From Mesorhizobium caraganae (GTDB lineage: Bacteria > Pseudomonadota > Alphaproteobacteria > Rhizobiales > Rhizobiaceae): DNA of 64,000 nucleotides. Positions 43,178-53,166 of this stretch are shown piece after piece (position 1 is the stretch's first letter; each line of letters starts with the position of its first letter). The position numbers and the translations under genes were made by a program. The DNA is taken from the NCBI RefSeq assembly GCF_016836705.1, contig NZ_JAFCGY010000006.1, forward strand, positions 124,001 to 188,000, read 5' to 3'. The notes beneath the pieces were generated by a model. The model was given only the letters and a program-made list of their open reading frames with translations. It was not told where the DNA came from and ran no database searches.

Positions 43178-45106
43178 TCAGAAAGCCTGTCCGATGCCGG
43201 CATAGATGCCGAAACGCGGATCGCCACGGTCGCGGTTGAGCGGCAGGGCGGCGTCGATGCGCAGCGGCCCGAACGGCGTAATGTAGCGCAGGCCGACGCC
43301 GGCGCCGACCTTCATGTCGGAAAAGTCCGGCGTCGATTTGGTCGAGACGGTGCCGGCGTCGACGAACGGCACGATGCCGATCGTGTCGGTGAGCGCGATA
43401 CGCATCTCGACCGATGTCTCGAAGAAGGAAAGCCCGCCGATCGGCTGATTGTCGATGTCCTTGGGACCGATGCCCTGATAGGCATAGCCGCGCACCGAAC
43501 CGCCGCCGCCGGAATAGAAGCGCCGGTCGGCCGGAACATGTTCGAGGCTGGTGCCGACGATCGAACCCAGCGCGACGCGTTCGGCAAGCACGAACTTCGA
43601 AGCCGTGTCGAGCGACTGATAGGCCGACCCCTCGCCCTTCAGCTTGAGGAAGGCGGCGCCGCTCATAATGTCGTAGCTCGGCTCGGCATAGGCCAGCACC
43701 CTGAAGCCGCTGGTCGGGTTGAGGCGGTTGTCGCGGTTATCATAGACATATTGCAGCGGAATGCTGGCGATCAGGTATTTGTGCTTGCCGAAAGTGTCGG
43801 TGACCCTGGAATAGTCGAGCGCGATTTCGGCCGAAACCGTCTGCTTCTTGTCGATGTCGTAGGACAGGCCAGTGCTGCCCTTGACCGAAAAATGGTCGTA
43901 GGCGTCGGGATGTTCGAGCACGGTCTTGACGCTGGCGATGAATTTTGAAGCTGGCCCGACCACCCCCGGCTTTTCGAACATGATGCCGGCATTGTAGTTG
44001 AGTTCGCTGAGATCGTTGCTGCCAATGCCGCTGATCTTGCCGTCGATGCGCAGCTTTTCGGCCCGGCCGAACAGATTGCGATGGCCCCAATAGCCTTCGA
44101 GGCCGAGCCCCTCGGTGTTGGAGAACGTGCCGCCAACGCCAAAATAGCGCGGCTTGCGCTCGCTGACCTGGACGCCGATCGGGATGTTGCCATCGGCGTC
44201 TAGCTGGTCTGCTTCCTTCAGCGTGACGCTGTTGAACACTTCCAGCCCGAGCAGCCGGTCGCGGGCATCGTCGATCTCGTCAGGAGAATATTTCCGGCCG
44301 CGTTTCAGCCCGGTCATGTATTCGGTAAACTCGCGATCGACCTTCTCGGTTCCCTCGACGGTGGTGTCGCCATAGCCGGCTACTGGTCCGGCGGCCACCG
44401 TCAGCGTCACGTCGAGCGTCGAGGTGTTGTGCTCGGCGACGATCTGCCGATCGGTGATCCGGGCCAGCGGCCGGCCCTCCTGCTTCAGCGCCCGCACAAT
44501 CAGCGCTTCGGACTTGAGCACGGCGCCCGAACCGGCATCGCCGCCGGCGATCAGGCCGAAATCGGCGCTCGCAAGCCCGGCGGCATCGCCTTCCAGCCGG
44601 ATATTGCCGAGCGTGAATTTGGGCCCGCTGGCGATGCTGATCACCACCGGGATCGGCTGCGGACCGGTAAATTCGGCATCCGGAGGCAAATCGTCGAGCG
44701 CCTTGCCCTGGATGGTGATGGTCACGACGCCTTCATAGCGGGCATCTGAATAGAGGGCGGCGACCAGCTGCTCGCGGTCGCTGCGCGCCTTGGCTAGGAG
44801 GCCGAGCGAACCGGAAACCGGACGCTCTTCGTCGGCTTTCAGCGTCGAGGCGTTTTCGAGCTTCTTGACCAGGTCCTTGTCGGCATCGGGCGCCTCGATG
44901 CTGACGGAATAGCGCAGCGGGTCGACGATATCGGCGTCCTCGTCATTAGACGAACCCCACAATTTGATGCCGAAAATCTCGAAGGCCGCCGCCGACCCCG
45001 ATTCGGAGGCGAGCACGGTCGAGCACACCAACGCCAAAATCAGCGCGCGCGAAAGCGCACGCCGTGGCGCGGTTCCTTTCGACATCTGCGCTTCACACGC
45101 CGGCAT
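43178..45106 (-). CDS. tamA: TamA, BamA-like outer-membrane assembly protein
   Basis: 642-residue Omp85-family protein. A signal sequence (ALILALVCSTVLASE) is followed by POTRA-type domains (residues about 60-330) and a C-terminal 16-strand-type barrel. FYSGGGGSVRGYAYQGIGP is the conserved VRGF/Y loop motif of Omp85 proteins, and the protein ends with FGIYAGIGQAF, a terminal aromatic beta-signal. The gene is immediately upstream of tamB. The start at 45106 has CCTAGG upstream; ATG at 45085 is an alternative. Confidence 0.92.
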   Translation of the reverse strand: MPACEAQMSKGTAPRRALSRALILALVCSTVLASESGSAAAFEIFGIKLWGSSNDEDADIVDPLRYSVSIEAPDADKDLVKKLENASTLKADEERPVSGSLGLLAKARSDREQLVAALYSDARYEGVVTITIQGKALDDLPPDAEFTGPQPIPVVISIASGPKFTLGNIRLEGDAAGLASADFGLIAGGDAGSGAVLKSEALIVRALKQEGRPLARITDRQIVAEHNTSTLDVTLTVAAGPVAGYGDTTVEGTEKVDREFTEYMTGLKRGRKYSPDEIDDARDRLLGLEVFNSVTLKEADQLDADGNIPIGVQVSERKPRYFGVGGTFSNTEGLGLEGYWGHRNLFGRAEKLRIDGKISGIGSNDLSELNYNAGIMFEKPGVVGPASKFIASVKTVLEHPDAYDHFSVKGSTGLSYDIDKKQTVSAEIALDYSRVTDTFGKHKYLIASIPLQYVYDNRDNRLNPTSGFRVLAYAEPSYDIMSGAAFLKLKGEGSAYQSLDTASKFVLAERVALGSIVGTSLEHVPADRRFYSGGGGSVRGYAYQGIGPKDIDNQPIGGLSFFETSVEMRIALTDTIGIVPFVDAGTVSTKSTPDFSDMKVGAGVGLRYITPFGPLRIDAALPLNRDRGDPRFGIYAGIGQAF

Positions 45107-45325
45107 TAAGACAACCTAGGTTACAAAACTAAAATTGGAATGAAGTTTTGAAGCGCTCGTAAAGGGGCCACAATCCAATTGTCTGAAATAGGCAGGGCTT
45201 GGAATTCACACCTTCTGCGTTGCCGCAAGAAAGCGTGATCCCTTTCCCTGTGGATGAACTGTCGGCATACCGGCCATTTGCCGGTTTGGGAACCGTTGGC
45301 AGGCGGAAACCTGCCCGTCCTCGTG

Positions 45326-45354
45326 TTGACAAGCTTGACTGAAGCTTGAACAAG
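45326..45354 (+). promoter_or_regulatory. Candidate promoter of the A2M-pbpC operon
   Basis: TTGACA (45326-45331) is a consensus -35 box; the -10 region 17 bp later is weak (AACAAG). An AAGCTT...AAGCTT pair lies between them. A GGCAGG/CCTGCC hairpin (45298-45315) precedes it. The rest of the 279-bp gap between tamA and this gene shows no open frame of note. Confidence 0.35.
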
Positions 45355-45385
45355 CCTTGGACGTCAGCAGTGTCTGGAGGGTGTT

Positions 45386-48300
45386 ATGGCAATGCGCGCG
45401 GCCCGTGGTCTGTCTATCCTGATCCTTCTCTTTTTCGCCTGGGGAGCTGTCGCGCAAGCGGCCGAAGCCCGCCGGGTGGTGACCTCAAACAATTCCGACT
45501 ATTTCGGTTTCGATCTCAGATCGGACCAGAATGTCAGCCTCGATCAGTGCAAGACCACATGCCTCGGCGACCCCGCCTGCCGCGCCTTCACCTACAACAA
45601 CAAGGCCAAGTGGTGCTTCCTCAAATCCGATTACAACCAGTTGAAACCCTTCAGCGGCGCTATCGCGGGCAAGGTCGTCAATGTCGATGGTGACCCCGAT
45701 ATCGGCGCCCCGCCGGAACTTGCCTTCTTTCCCAACTGGATGGCCGATCAGGCCCAGCAGTACCGCAACAAGCTGACCGATCCGGCCTATGACAAGCCGA
45801 CCGAGGGTCTGGAAGCGCTCCGCGCCGCGGCCGAACAGGCCGCACTGACCGGCGACCATGCCCAGGCCATGAACAAATACGAGGCTGCCGTTTCGGTCCT
45901 GCCCGATGACGCCCAGCTGTGGCTCGGCCTGGCCCGCGAAACGCTTGCCCAGCAGCCGGCTAATGGCAGCTCGGGAGCTTATAATTTGCCGGTCAAGGGT
46001 ACGTCGGCAGCCTTCAACGCCTACAAATTGCTGCGCACCACCAAGACCCGCGCCGAGGTGCTGGCACTGATGGGTAACGGCCTCGACCGCCGCGATCTCT
46101 ACCGTCCGGCCCTGCAGGCCTATGAGGCGAGCCTCGCGCTGGTCAGTTCGCCGGCGGTCAAGGCAGAATATGAGGATCTCAAGGCCCGCAAGGGCTTCCG
46201 CGTCATCGATCACTCCATCGATGCCGACACCAGCGCGCCGCGCATCTGCGCGCAGTTCTCCGAGGAGCTGGTCAAGACCGGCGTCGATTATGCCCAGTTC
46301 GTCACCGTCGACAACCAGCCGCCCAAGGGCGTCGAGGCCAAGGACAAGCAGATCTGCGTCGAAGGCCTGGAACACGGCCAGCATTACGAAGTGACCTTCC
46401 GCGCCGGCCTGCCTGCGGCGATCGGCGAAGTCACCGCCGCCCCTGTCGTGCTGTCGATCTATGTCCAGGACCGCGCACCGTCCGCCCGCTTCACCGGCGA
46501 CAGCTTCGTACTGCCGGCCGGCGCCCGTCGCGGCATCCCGGTCGTCACCGTCAACATGACCGCCGCGCAGATGAAGCTTTATCGCATCGGCGATCGTTCG
46601 CTGGCGCAGCTTTTGTCCGGCTACCAGTTCCTGAAGCAGCTCGACGGCTACGACATCTCGAGCATTTCCGACCAGATGGGCGAACCGGTCTGGCAGGGAC
46701 AGCTCGACATCGCCAACGACCTCAACAAGGACGTCACGACCTCGTTCCCGGTCGACGAGGCCTTGCCGCAGCGCAAGCCCGGCGTCTACGTGCTGACCGC
46801 GCAGCCGGTCAACGACAATGGTGAGGACAGCTACAATTCGCTTGCCACACAGTGGTTCGTCGTCTCCGACATCGGCCTGTCGACCTATACCGGCCAGGAT
46901 GGGCTCAACGTCTTTACCCGCTCGCTCGGCACCGCCAAGCCGATTGCCGGCGCGGAACTGACGCTGCTGGCCAGGAACAATGAAATCCTCGGCACCGCAA
47001 CCAGCGACGCCGAAGGCCATGCCGTCTTCAACCCCGGCCTGACGCGCGGCGACGGCGGCATGGTGCCGGCCGTGCTGATGGCCAAGCAGGGCGACAACGA
47101 CTTCGTCTTCCTCGACATGGGCCGCGCCGGCTTCGATCTTTCCGATCGCGGCGTCTCCGGACGTGCCGCACCTGGCGCGCTCGATGTCTATGCCTGGACC
47201 GAACGCGGCATCTACCGCGCCGGCGAGGACGTGCATGTCGCAGCCCTTGCCCGCGACGGCGCCTCCAAGGCGGTCGAGAACCTGCCGCTGACCTTCATCT
47301 TCACCCGTCCCGACGGCGTCGAAAACCGCCGCATTGTCGCCGACGGCGTCTCGGCCGGCGGTTATGCCGTCGACCTGCCGCTTGAAGCCAACGCCATGCG
47401 CGGCACCTGGACGGTGTCGATCTACACCGATCCCAAGCAGGCCGCCGTCTCCAGCCAGATGTTCCTAGTCGAAGACTTCGTGCCGGATCGCATCGAGTTC
47501 GACATGAAGTCCGACAAGCAGGAGATCGCACAGGGCGAAACCGCCAACATCGACATTGACGGCCGCTTCCTCTATGGCGCGCCGGCCGCCGGCCTCGCGC
47601 TCGAAGGCGAGCTGACGCTGTCGACGGCGCGCGATTGGGACCGTTTCGCCGGCTATTCGTTCGGCCTCGCCGACGAACAGTCGGCCGAGCCTTCGGTCAC
47701 CCCTTTCACCGGTCTTCCCGTGGTGGGCGATGACGGCAAGGCGACCTTCCCGGTCACGGTCGACCAGTTGCCCGCCACGACCAAGCTGGTCGACGCCAAG
47801 GTCACGGTGCGCATGCGCGAAACCGGCGGCCGCGCCATTGAGCGCTCGCTCCACATCGGCATTCGCCCGCAAGGCCACATGATCGGCATCCGTCCGGATT
47901 TCGAGGACAATGAAGTGCCGCAGGGCGGCACCGCCAAATTCAGCCTGATCGCGGTCGATCCCGACGGCAAACGCGAAACGTTGAAAGGCGCGCAGTGGTC
48001 GCTGGTCAAGGTCGAACGCAATTACCAGTGGTACCGCAACAACAACTCCTGGAACTACGAGCCGGTCACCTTCACCAAGTCGATCGCCAATGGCCAGGTC
48101 GATCTCAGCGCCGATGCCGAGGCGACCGTGACGATGCCGGTCGACTGGGGCCAGTACCGGCTTGAGATCGAGACCGCCGACCCCGAGGGCCCGGCGACCA
48201 GCTATGAGTTCGACGCCGGCTGGTATGTCTCCTCGACCTCCACCGAAACCCCCGACGGGCTCGAAATCGCCCTCGACAAGGACAGCTACGCCGCCGGCGA

Positions 48301-50869
48301 AGTGGCCAAGCTAAAAGTATCGCCGCATTTTGCCGGCGAACTGCTGGTCACCATCGGCGCCGACAAGCTGCTCAAGACCGTCACGGCAACCGTTCCGGCC
48401 GGTGGCAGCACCGTCGACATCCCGGTCGGCGACGACTGGGGCGCCGGCGCTTACATCACCGCGACCCTGTTCAGGCCGGGCGATGCGCAGGAAACACGCA
48501 TGCCGGCGCGCGCCATCGGCGTGAAATGGCTGACGGTCGATCCGGGCTCGAAGAAGCTCGCCGTCACCTTGACGCCGCCCGACAAGACCATGCCGCGCCA
48601 GCAGCTGTCGATCCCCGTTTCGGTGGCTGGCGTTGCACCGGGCAGCAATGCCTACGTCACGGTCGCGGCCGTCGATGTTGGCATTTTGAACCTCACCAAC
48701 TACAAGGCGCCGGATCCGGAGGACTGGTATTTCGGCCAGCGCATGCTGGGGCTTGAAGTCCGCGACATCTATGGCCGTCTCATCGACGGCTCGCTCGGCA
48801 CCACCGGCAAGCTCAGGACCGGCGGTGACGGCGCCGCCATGCAGACGCAAGGCAGCCCGCCGACTGAAAAGCTGGTCGCCTTCTTCTCCGGCCCGGTCCA
48901 GCTCGATGCCGACGGCAAGGCAAGGATCGACTTCGACATCCCTCAGTTCAACGGCACCGTGCGCGTCATGGCTGTCGCCTGGACCAAGGATGCGGTCGGC
49001 CATGCTTCGACCGACGTCATTGTCCGCGATCCGGTGGTGATCACGGCCGGCTTGCCGCGCTTCCTGGCGCCGGGTGATGCCGCTGTCATGCGGCTCGACG
49101 TCGCCGACACGGACGGCCCGGAGGGCGACTATGCGTTGTCGATCGCAACGACAGGCGACCTCTCGACCGGCGACAAGCCGTTGCCTGAAAAGCTGACGCT
49201 GGCCAAAGGCAAGCGCCAGACGCTGACCGTGCCGCTGATTGCACAGACGGCGGGCAATGCCTCGATCACCATCAAACTCGCCCATGGCGACGGAACCGCC
49301 GTGGAACAGACGCTCTACGTCCCGGTGCGCCCGGCGCAATTGCCTGTCACCACCCGTCTGGTCGTCGACCTCAAGGGCAATGGCGGCTCGCTGCGCGTCG
49401 ACAAGGAGCTGCTCGCGGCAAGCCTTCTCGACGGCGCCTCGGTCAGCGTCGGCGTTTCGCAGGCCGCCGCCTTCGACGTGCCGTCGCTGCTGATGACGCT
49501 CGACCGCTACCCCTATGGTTGCGCCGAGCAGACCACCAGCCGCGCCATGCCGCTGCTCTACGTCAACGATCTGGCGTCCTCCATCGGCATGGCAAGCGAC
49601 CCCGATCTGCACGACCGTGTCCAGGCCGCCATCTACAAGGTGCTGAGCTACCAGGCTTCGGCCGGCAGCTTCGGCCTGTGGGGTCCGGGCTCCGGCGATC
49701 TGTGGCTCGATTCCTATGTCACCGACTTCCTGACCCGGGCGCGCGAGCAGAACTACGACGTGCCGGCTCTGGCGATGAGCCAGGCGTTGAGCAATCTGCA
49801 GAACTCGGTCGGCTACGACCAGGACGTCCAGGATCGCGGCAGCGAAATCGCCTACGCGCTCTATGTTCTGGCCCGCAACAAGAAGGCCTCGGTCGGCGAT
49901 CTGCGCTACTACGCCGACACCAAGCTCGAAGCCTTCTCAAGCCCGATGGCCGTCGCCCAGCTGGCAGCGAGCCTGGCGCTCTACGGCGACGCGCAACGTT
50001 CGGAAGCGACCTTCCAGACGGCGCTGCAGCTGGCCAAGTCGACCACCGAATACGACTACTACCGGTCCGACTATGGCTCGCGGCTGCGTGACGGCGCCGC
50101 GATTCTGGCGCTCGCCGCCGAATCGAAGCCGGTGCCGACCATCGTGCCGGAGCTGATCCGGTTGGTGGCCAGGGAACGCGCCGATGCGCGCTGGACCAGC
50201 ACGCAGGACGAGTCCTGGATGCTTCTGGCGGCCCGCGCGCTGAAGTCGGGCAACGACTCGATCAAGCTGTCGGTCAACGGCGCGCAGCATGCCGGGGGGT
50301 ATTCCACCCAGCTAAGCGGCAGCGATATCGCCGACAGCCCGCTGACCATCGCCAACACCGGCTCGACGCCGCTGCAGGCGGTCGTCACCACGGTCGCCTC
50401 GCCGGCCCAGCCCTTACCGGCCGGCGGCGACGGTTTCACGATCGACCGCACCTACTACAAGCTCGATGGCACCGAGGCCAACGTCACCGAGGCGACGCAG
50501 AACGAACGCTATGTGGTCGTGCTCAAGATCTACGAGCAGAACCGCTGGCCGTCGCGCCTGCTGATCACCGATTTGTTGCCGGCCGGCTTCGAAATCGACA
50601 ATCCGGGCCTGGTCTCCAGCGCCCAATTGTCGAACTTCACCTGGCTGGCGCAGACCGACGCCGCCCATCTCGAATTCCGCGACGACCGTTTCGTCGCGGC
50701 ATTCAACCCCAATGACGGCGACGGCGACCGCAACATCATGCTGGCCTATGTCGTGCGTGCGGTGACGCCGGGCACCTATGCCCATCCAGCAGCCACGGTG
50801 GAGGACATGTACCGGCCGCAGTACTCGGCCCGCACCGCCGCCGGCATGATGGAGATCAAGACGCCTTAA
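45386..50869 (+). CDS. Bacterial alpha-2-macroglobulin with N-terminal PAN domain
   Basis: 1827-residue exported protein. The signal peptide (LSILILLFFAWGAVAQA) lacks a lipobox, unlike E. coli YfhM. Residues about 30-95 form a PAN/Apple-like domain with cysteines in SLDQCKTTCLGDPACRAFTY. A TPR-like helical stretch (about 130-260) precedes repeated macroglobulin domains. The thioester site is PYGCAEQTTSRAMPLL (Cys1379, Gln1382), in the CxEQ form. Such proteins trap proteases that reach the periplasm. GGAGGGTGTT precedes the ATG. pbpC follows across a repeat element, matching the classic A2M-PBP1C partnership. Confidence 0.92.
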   Translation: MAMRAARGLSILILLFFAWGAVAQAAEARRVVTSNNSDYFGFDLRSDQNVSLDQCKTTCLGDPACRAFTYNNKAKWCFLKSDYNQLKPFSGAIAGKVVNVDGDPDIGAPPELAFFPNWMADQAQQYRNKLTDPAYDKPTEGLEALRAAAEQAALTGDHAQAMNKYEAAVSVLPDDAQLWLGLARETLAQQPANGSSGAYNLPVKGTSAAFNAYKLLRTTKTRAEVLALMGNGLDRRDLYRPALQAYEASLALVSSPAVKAEYEDLKARKGFRVIDHSIDADTSAPRICAQFSEELVKTGVDYAQFVTVDNQPPKGVEAKDKQICVEGLEHGQHYEVTFRAGLPAAIGEVTAAPVVLSIYVQDRAPSARFTGDSFVLPAGARRGIPVVTVNMTAAQMKLYRIGDRSLAQLLSGYQFLKQLDGYDISSISDQMGEPVWQGQLDIANDLNKDVTTSFPVDEALPQRKPGVYVLTAQPVNDNGEDSYNSLATQWFVVSDIGLSTYTGQDGLNVFTRSLGTAKPIAGAELTLLARNNEILGTATSDAEGHAVFNPGLTRGDGGMVPAVLMAKQGDNDFVFLDMGRAGFDLSDRGVSGRAAPGALDVYAWTERGIYRAGEDVHVAALARDGASKAVENLPLTFIFTRPDGVENRRIVADGVSAGGYAVDLPLEANAMRGTWTVSIYTDPKQAAVSSQMFLVEDFVPDRIEFDMKSDKQEIAQGETANIDIDGRFLYGAPAAGLALEGELTLSTARDWDRFAGYSFGLADEQSAEPSVTPFTGLPVVGDDGKATFPVTVDQLPATTKLVDAKVTVRMRETGGRAIERSLHIGIRPQGHMIGIRPDFEDNEVPQGGTAKFSLIAVDPDGKRETLKGAQWSLVKVERNYQWYRNNNSWNYEPVTFTKSIANGQVDLSADAEATVTMPVDWGQYRLEIETADPEGPATSYEFDAGWYVSSTSTETPDGLEIALDKDSYAAGEVAKLKVSPHFAGELLVTIGADKLLKTVTATVPAGGSTVDIPVGDDWGAGAYITATLFRPGDAQETRMPARAIGVKWLTVDPGSKKLAVTLTPPDKTMPRQQLSIPVSVAGVAPGSNAYVTVAAVDVGILNLTNYKAPDPEDWYFGQRMLGLEVRDIYGRLIDGSLGTTGKLRTGGDGAAMQTQGSPPTEKLVAFFSGPVQLDADGKARIDFDIPQFNGTVRVMAVAWTKDAVGHASTDVIVRDPVVITAGLPRFLAPGDAAVMRLDVADTDGPEGDYALSIATTGDLSTGDKPLPEKLTLAKGKRQTLTVPLIAQTAGNASITIKLAHGDGTAVEQTLYVPVRPAQLPVTTRLVVDLKGNGGSLRVDKELLAASLLDGASVSVGVSQAAAFDVPSLLMTLDRYPYGCAEQTTSRAMPLLYVNDLASSIGMASDPDLHDRVQAAIYKVLSYQASAGSFGLWGPGSGDLWLDSYVTDFLTRAREQNYDVPALAMSQALSNLQNSVGYDQDVQDRGSEIAYALYVLARNKKASVGDLRYYADTKLEAFSSPMAVAQLAASLALYGDAQRSEATFQTALQLAKSTTEYDYYRSDYGSRLRDGAAILALAAESKPVPTIVPELIRLVARERADARWTSTQDESWMLLAARALKSGNDSIKLSVNGAQHAGGYSTQLSGSDIADSPLTIANTGSTPLQAVVTTVASPAQPLPAGGDGFTIDRTYYKLDGTEANVTEATQNERYVVVLKIYEQNRWPSRLLITDLLPAGFEIDNPGLVSSAQLSNFTWLAQTDAAHLEFRDDRFVAAFNPNDGDGDRNIMLAYVVRAVTPGTYAHPAATVEDMYRPQYSARTAAGMMEIKTP

Positions 50870-50892
50870 GGCGCCTTGATAGACGTAGCGAT

Positions 50893-51075
50893 GGCGCTGC
50901 CCTTCATCCGCCTTCCGGCCCCTTCTCCCCGTATAGTAACGGGGAGAAGGGGACTATCGCGAATTTCGCTGCTTGTTCTGCCACGTTGGCAATTGGCGAA
51001 ACCATCGGCGACAGCGTCTTTCTCCCCGTCTCTATACGGGGAGAAATGTCCGGCAGGACAATGAGGGGCGGCGCC
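50893..51075. repeat. ~183-bp MITE-like element, copy B, abutting the pbpC start
   Basis: This matches the reverse complement of the element at 17911-18088: the ends carry CTTCTCCCCGT...ACGGGGAGAAGG and CTCCCCGT...TACGGGGAGAAATG hairpins, and the interior shares AATTGGCGAAACCATCG. It fills the gap between the A2M gene and pbpC. Its right end, CAATGAGGGGCGGCGCC, touches the pbpC ATG, so its AGGGG is positioned as the ribosome-binding site. Confidence 0.82.
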
Positions 51076-53166
51076 ATGTTCTCCAGGAAATTCGTTCGCC
51101 GCATAGCCATCACAGCAACTACTGTCGCCGGCCTTGCAGTCCTCTCCACCGCCACCCTTTGGCAGCTCGACCGCGCCTTCCCGCCGCCGCTGCCCGAAAA
51201 GCTCACCGTCTCGACCGAAGTCCAGGATCGCGACGGCCAGCTGTTGCGCGCCTTCGCCACGCCGGACGGCTACTGGCGGCTCGACACACACCTCGACCAG
51301 GTCGACAAGCAGTTCGTTGACATGCTTGTCACCTATGAAGACAAACGTTTCTGGGACCATGACGGCGTCGACGTGCTGGCGTTGGCGCGCGCTGCCGGTC
51401 AGCTCGTCACCAACGGCCATATCGTCTCGGGCGGCTCGACGCTGTCGATGCAACTCGCCCGGCTGATCGAGCCGCGCGAAAGCCGCAGCCTCGGCTCCAA
51501 GCTCAAGCAGATGCTGCGCGCCATCCAGATCGAGCGGCGGCTGTCCAAGCAAGAGATCCTCGAACGCTACCTGACCTTGGCGCCCTATGGCGGCAATCTC
51601 GAAGGCGTGCGCGCCGCGTCCCTCGCCTATTTCGGCAAGGAGCCGAAGCGGCTGACGGTCTCGGAAGCCGCCTTGCTCGTAGCGCTGCCGCAATTGCCGG
51701 AAAAGCGCCGGCCCGACCGCAATCTCGACATCGCGCACGCCGCCCGCGACCGCGTGCTGACCCGCATGGTTTCATCAGGCCTGCTTGGCGAGCGTGAGGC
51801 AGCGCGTGCAGCACTTGACGATGTCTCGGGCCTGCGCCGCAAACTGCCGGCGCTGGCGCCGCACGCCGCCTATGCCATGCTGCCCAAGGCCGTGCCCGGC
51901 AAGCCGCTGCAGCTGACGATCCGCAAAAGCGTCCAGCAAGGGCTGGAACAGGTGGCGCGCGATGCTGCGATCAAGCTCGGCCCTCGCCTCTCCGTCGCCA
52001 TGGTCATGGCCGATGCCCGCACCGGCGACATTCTCGGCGAAGTCGGATCGGCCGACTTCTTCGACGCCAGCCGCTCCGGCTGGATCGACATGACCAAGAT
52101 CGTGCGCTCGCCCGGCTCGACGCTGAAGCCGTTCATCTATGGCCTCGCCTTCGAGCAGGGGCTGGTGGCGCAGGAAATGCTGATCGAGGACAGCCCGGTC
52201 GATTTCGGCGGCTACCGGCCGAAGAATTTCGACATGGGCTACCAGGGCGATGTCTCGATCCGCCAGGCGCTGCAGCTGTCGCTCAACGTGCCGGCGATCC
52301 GTGTGCTTGATTCGGTCGGCCCGGCACGGCTGATGGCGCGCTTCCGCCAGGCCGGCGTCAGCCCGGTGCTGCCGGTCAACGAGGCGCCGGGCCTCGCCAT
52401 CGGCCTCGGCGGCGTCGGCGTGACGCTGCGCGATCTCGTCCAGCTCTATACCGGGCTCGCCAATGGCGGCAAGGCGAACACGCTGCATGACGGCACCGAG
52501 CCCGCCAATGCCGAGCGCACCACCGCCACCATTCTCGACGCCCAGGCGAACTGGCAGATCACCGACATATTGTCCGGCGTGAAGCCGCCCGAGGGCGCCT
52601 TGCAGCGCGGCATTGCCTACAAGACCGGGACCTCCTACGGCTATCGCGACGCCTGGTCGGTCGGTTTTGACGGCCGCTACGTGCTGGGCGTCTGGGTCGG
52701 TCGCGCCGATGCCGGCGCGGTGCCCGGCCTGTCCGGCTATATCTCGGCCGCCCCCATCCTGTTCGAAGGCTTTGTCCGCTCGGGCCTCGCCGCCGTGCCG
52801 CTGCCCAGCCAGCCGGCCGGCGTCGTCAAGGCCAGGCGCGAAGATCTGCCGGTGACACTGGCGCGCTTCGGCGCCGGCGCCGACGGGCTGGTACAGGCAG
52901 GCCCGACCGAGCCGGCGCCGACGATCATTTTTCCGCCCAACGGCGCCCGCGTCGATCTCGCCACCAATTCCGCCGATGCTTCGCCGCTGGTGCTGAAGCT
53001 GCAAGGCGGCCGCGCGCCATTCCGCTGGCTCGCCAACGGCAAGCCGCTCGTCGGCATCGACCGCCGCCGTACCGCGACCTGGCTGCCCGACGGCGCCGGC
53101 TATTCGACGCTCACCGTCATTGACGCTGTGGGCCGCGCGGCCAGCGTGAAGGTGTTCGTTGAATAG
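51076..53166 (+). CDS. pbpC: Penicillin-binding protein 1C
   Basis: 696-residue bifunctional peptidoglycan synthase with an N-terminal anchor (MFSRKFVRRIAITATTVAGL). The GT51 glycosyltransferase shows VTYEDKRFWDHDGVD and SGGSTLSMQLARLIEPRESR. The transpeptidase shows the serine motif SPGSTLKPF, then SLNVPA and KTGTSYGYRDAW. A BiPBP_C domain (PTIIFPPNGARVDL) closes the protein, the PBP1C hallmark. ATG 51076 is chosen because earlier frame starts would translate the repeat element. It is paired with A2M upstream and overlaps the dipeptidase gene downstream. Confidence 0.93.
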   Translation: MFSRKFVRRIAITATTVAGLAVLSTATLWQLDRAFPPPLPEKLTVSTEVQDRDGQLLRAFATPDGYWRLDTHLDQVDKQFVDMLVTYEDKRFWDHDGVDVLALARAAGQLVTNGHIVSGGSTLSMQLARLIEPRESRSLGSKLKQMLRAIQIERRLSKQEILERYLTLAPYGGNLEGVRAASLAYFGKEPKRLTVSEAALLVALPQLPEKRRPDRNLDIAHAARDRVLTRMVSSGLLGEREAARAALDDVSGLRRKLPALAPHAAYAMLPKAVPGKPLQLTIRKSVQQGLEQVARDAAIKLGPRLSVAMVMADARTGDILGEVGSADFFDASRSGWIDMTKIVRSPGSTLKPFIYGLAFEQGLVAQEMLIEDSPVDFGGYRPKNFDMGYQGDVSIRQALQLSLNVPAIRVLDSVGPARLMARFRQAGVSPVLPVNEAPGLAIGLGGVGVTLRDLVQLYTGLANGGKANTLHDGTEPANAERTTATILDAQANWQITDILSGVKPPEGALQRGIAYKTGTSYGYRDAWSVGFDGRYVLGVWVGRADAGAVPGLSGYISAAPILFEGFVRSGLAAVPLPSQPAGVVKARREDLPVTLARFGAGADGLVQAGPTEPAPTIIFPPNGARVDLATNSADASPLVLKLQGGRAPFRWLANGKPLVGIDRRRTATWLPDGAGYSTLTVIDAVGRAASVKVFVE

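Noticed and set aside
50986..51075. An upstream start for pbpC at 50986
   Set aside because: The extra 30 residues would be encoded by the repeat element; MFSRKFVRRIAITATTVAGL at 51076 is a proper N-terminal anchor.
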